DNA of 64,000 nucleotides from Aromatoleum diolicum (GTDB taxonomy: Bacteria; Pseudomonadota; Gammaproteobacteria; Burkholderiales; Rhodocyclaceae). Each line of letters starts with the position of its first letter. Within the stretch, counting starts at the first letter, position 1. The notes below the pieces were generated by a model, which made no database searches, was not told the DNA's origin, and saw only the letters and a program-made list of their open reading frames with translations. A program made the translations under genes and the position numbers. Below, piece after piece: positions 62,647 through 64,000 of this stretch. The stretch spans positions 40,602-104,601 of the forward strand of contig NZ_WTVQ01000017.1 in the NCBI RefSeq assembly GCF_012910955.1, read 5' to 3'.

Positions 62647-64000
62647 ATGATCTTAGCCCCGCCTGCCAACGCCCCTTTTCCTGCTGAGACCGTGCTCCAG
62701 CCTTCAGCGCAAGGGCACTCCGCGATCGCGCTTGCGAGTTGCGATAGTGCCTCCGACGCCCCCTGCAGCATCCCGGTACACGTTGGACTGTTCTTCGATG
62801 GCACCAACAACAACCAGGAACGCGACCGGGACGGCAAGCGGATCGGTCTGTCCGACCCGAGGACGAAGATCCCCGCGCCGATGGCGAGCAAACCACTCGC
62901 GCCAGAAGAGTGTTGCCATAGCAACGTGGTGCGCCTGTTTCGCGCCTTTCCTGGCGACAAGCAGGATAGGGGGTACTTCCGTAACTACATCCCCGGCGTG
63001 GGGACGCCGTTCAAGGAAATTGGTGAACTCACCGAGACTGCTGGTGGCAAGAGGTTCGCCACGGGCGGCCAACCGCGCATCGTCTGGGGGTTGCTTCAGG
63101 TTTTGAATGCCCTCCACATGACAGCCTATCGTCAGGAGCCGCTCTACAAAGACGAATATGCCGGCCAGCTTGCCCAGTCCTACGGCAGTGAAATCGGCCG
63201 CATCGAACAACGGGGCAACGGCAAGGGCCCGGTGACGGTGATGACGCACCGGAAGTGGTTCGCCCCGCACCTCGCACGGCTCAAGGCAGCGCTCGGCGCG
63301 ACGCCGAAACCGACAATTCCTTCGCTGACCATTTCGGTCTTCGGCTTCTCGCGCGGGGCAGCGGAGGCGGTGGCCTTCTGCCATCTCTTCGACGAACTGC
63401 TGGACGCGGGACGCCTTGCGGGCATCCAGGCACGCATCAGCTTTCTGGGCGTGTTCGACACGGTGGCGAGCGTCGGTGGCTCGGCCTCGATTGCGAGCAC
63501 CCTGCCGCTGCCCGATGCGGTATTCGACGGACACTGGTGGTGGGCGGACCGGATCCTCGATCCGCTGCCGGATTGCGTGCACGGCGGACGGCACTTCATC
63601 TCGGCCCACGAATTGCGCATGAATTTCCCGGCGACGCGGCTGCAGGGCAATATCAAGGAGGTATATTACCCCGGCGTACATTCCGACGTCGGCGGCGGTT
63701 ATGCCCCCGGCGACCAGGGCAAGGGGCGTGGCAAACAGGCGGCGCTTCTGTCACAGATTCCGCTGCTGCACATGTACCAGGCTGCGCGCGAGGCCGGGGT
63801 TCCGCTGGTGCCGTTCAGCGAACTGGAAGCGCGTGACAGGATCGACTTCGAGGTCGACGCTGCGCTCGCGTCGGCGTGGACCGCCTACACGGCCGCATTG
63901 GGCGAGCACGGGGCCTTCCTGACAACGCACATGGAACTGTATTACCGCTGGCGCGCGGCGCGGCTCGATACGCTCGAGACCACCGCCAGCTTCCGCGCCG
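62647..64000 (+). CDS. Tle1-like T6SS phospholipase effector (DUF2235), 3' end outside window
   Basis: 451 residues are visible and the frame is open to the window edge. The DUF2235 alpha/beta-hydrolase starts VHVGLFFDGTNNNQERDRDG. It carries the nucleophile in FGFSRGAAEA (Ser235, GxSxG), an acidic residue in FLGVFDTVAS (Asp271) and the histidine in YYPGVHSDVGGGYAPG (His345), so the catalytic triad looks complete. Tle1 proteins are phospholipases injected into the periplasm of rivals. It begins seven bases after the DUF3304 stop, completing a vgrG-adaptor-immunity-effector order. The membrane-insertion C-terminal domain of Tle1 would lie beyond the window. Confidence 0.9.
   Translation, partial: MILAPPANAPFPAETVLQPSAQGHSAIALASCDSASDAPCSIPVHVGLFFDGTNNNQERDRDGKRIGLSDPRTKIPAPMASKPLAPEECCHSNVVRLFRAFPGDKQDRGYFRNYIPGVGTPFKEIGELTETAGGKRFATGGQPRIVWGLLQVLNALHMTAYRQEPLYKDEYAGQLAQSYGSEIGRIEQRGNGKGPVTVMTHRKWFAPHLARLKAALGATPKPTIPSLTISVFGFSRGAAEAVAFCHLFDELLDAGRLAGIQARISFLGVFDTVASVGGSASIASTLPLPDAVFDGHWWWADRILDPLPDCVHGGRHFISAHELRMNFPATRLQGNIKEVYYPGVHSDVGGGYAPGDQGKGRGKQAALLSQIPLLHMYQAAREAGVPLVPFSELEARDRIDFEVDAALASAWTAYTAALGEHGAFLTTHMELYYRWRAARLDTLETTASFRA

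Overview
The window is GC-rich, densely coded DNA from a betaproteobacterium. Burkholderia-type porin, Bug-type tripartite tricarboxylate transporters (TTT), a TMAO-respiration locus and a ribE-ribBA-ribH-nusB block together suggest Rhodocyclales (Azoarcus, Aromatoleum or Thauera-like), that is, a facultative anaerobe with broad organic-acid use. This placement is inferred from gene content only. I found no tRNA, rRNA, CRISPR array or insertion sequence.

Layout. 1-5.8 kb: 3' part of an rpoN gene, then small stress or envelope genes (ChaB-like, PRC-barrel, two DUF1328 membrane peptides, CsbD) and a diguanylate cyclase. Three sequences matching the sigma-54 promoter consensus lie ahead of these genes. 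6-13.4 kb: a TTT cluster (two Bug binding proteins, TctB, TctA) running into TerC, UspA, a third Bug protein, a second UspA and a ferritin-like protein. 13.4-16 kb: a SagB/ThcOx-type oxidoreductase and ferredoxin-NADP reductase. 16.1-24.9 kb: a complete TMAO sensing and respiration locus, torF / torA / torT / torS / torR. Its TorA carries a C-terminal c-type heme domain, and no torC or torD is visible.

25-33.6 kb: PsiF-repeat protein, a BNR-repeat protein translationally coupled to a MoaD-like protein, a TIR-transmembrane-ankyrin protein, a VOC protein, DUF3108, an uncharacterised secreted protein, and a Mut7-C RNase-like protein. 33.6-37 kb: a TctD/TctE-like two-component system divergent from an orphan periplasmic binding protein. 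37-44 kb: radical SAM protein, thioesterase, a two-gene ATP-citrate-lyase-like operon whose large subunit is unusually long, and a porin. 44-50.5 kb: cutA, dsbD, ribE, ribB(A), ribH, nusB and an aromatic aminotransferase. 50.7-55 kb: DEAD-box helicase with a structured leader, hupB, an old yellow enzyme and a LysR regulator. 55.2-58 kb: omega-amino-acid aminotransferase and methylmalonate-semialdehyde dehydrogenase (beta-alanine or related catabolism). 58.3 kb to the end: a type VI secretion payload island, vgrG, DUF4123 adaptor, DUF3304 lipoprotein (probable immunity) and a Tle1-like phospholipase cut by the window edge.

How it fits together. The tor locus would give TMAO-dependent anaerobic respiration with its own sensor. 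The TTT genes, TctDE-like regulators, porin and ATP-citrate-lyase-like pair could form a route for uptake and CoA-dependent cleavage of organic acids, but that link is inference. The T6SS island is an accessory competition module without structural T6SS genes in view. All functions are read from motifs and family resemblance; no searches were run.
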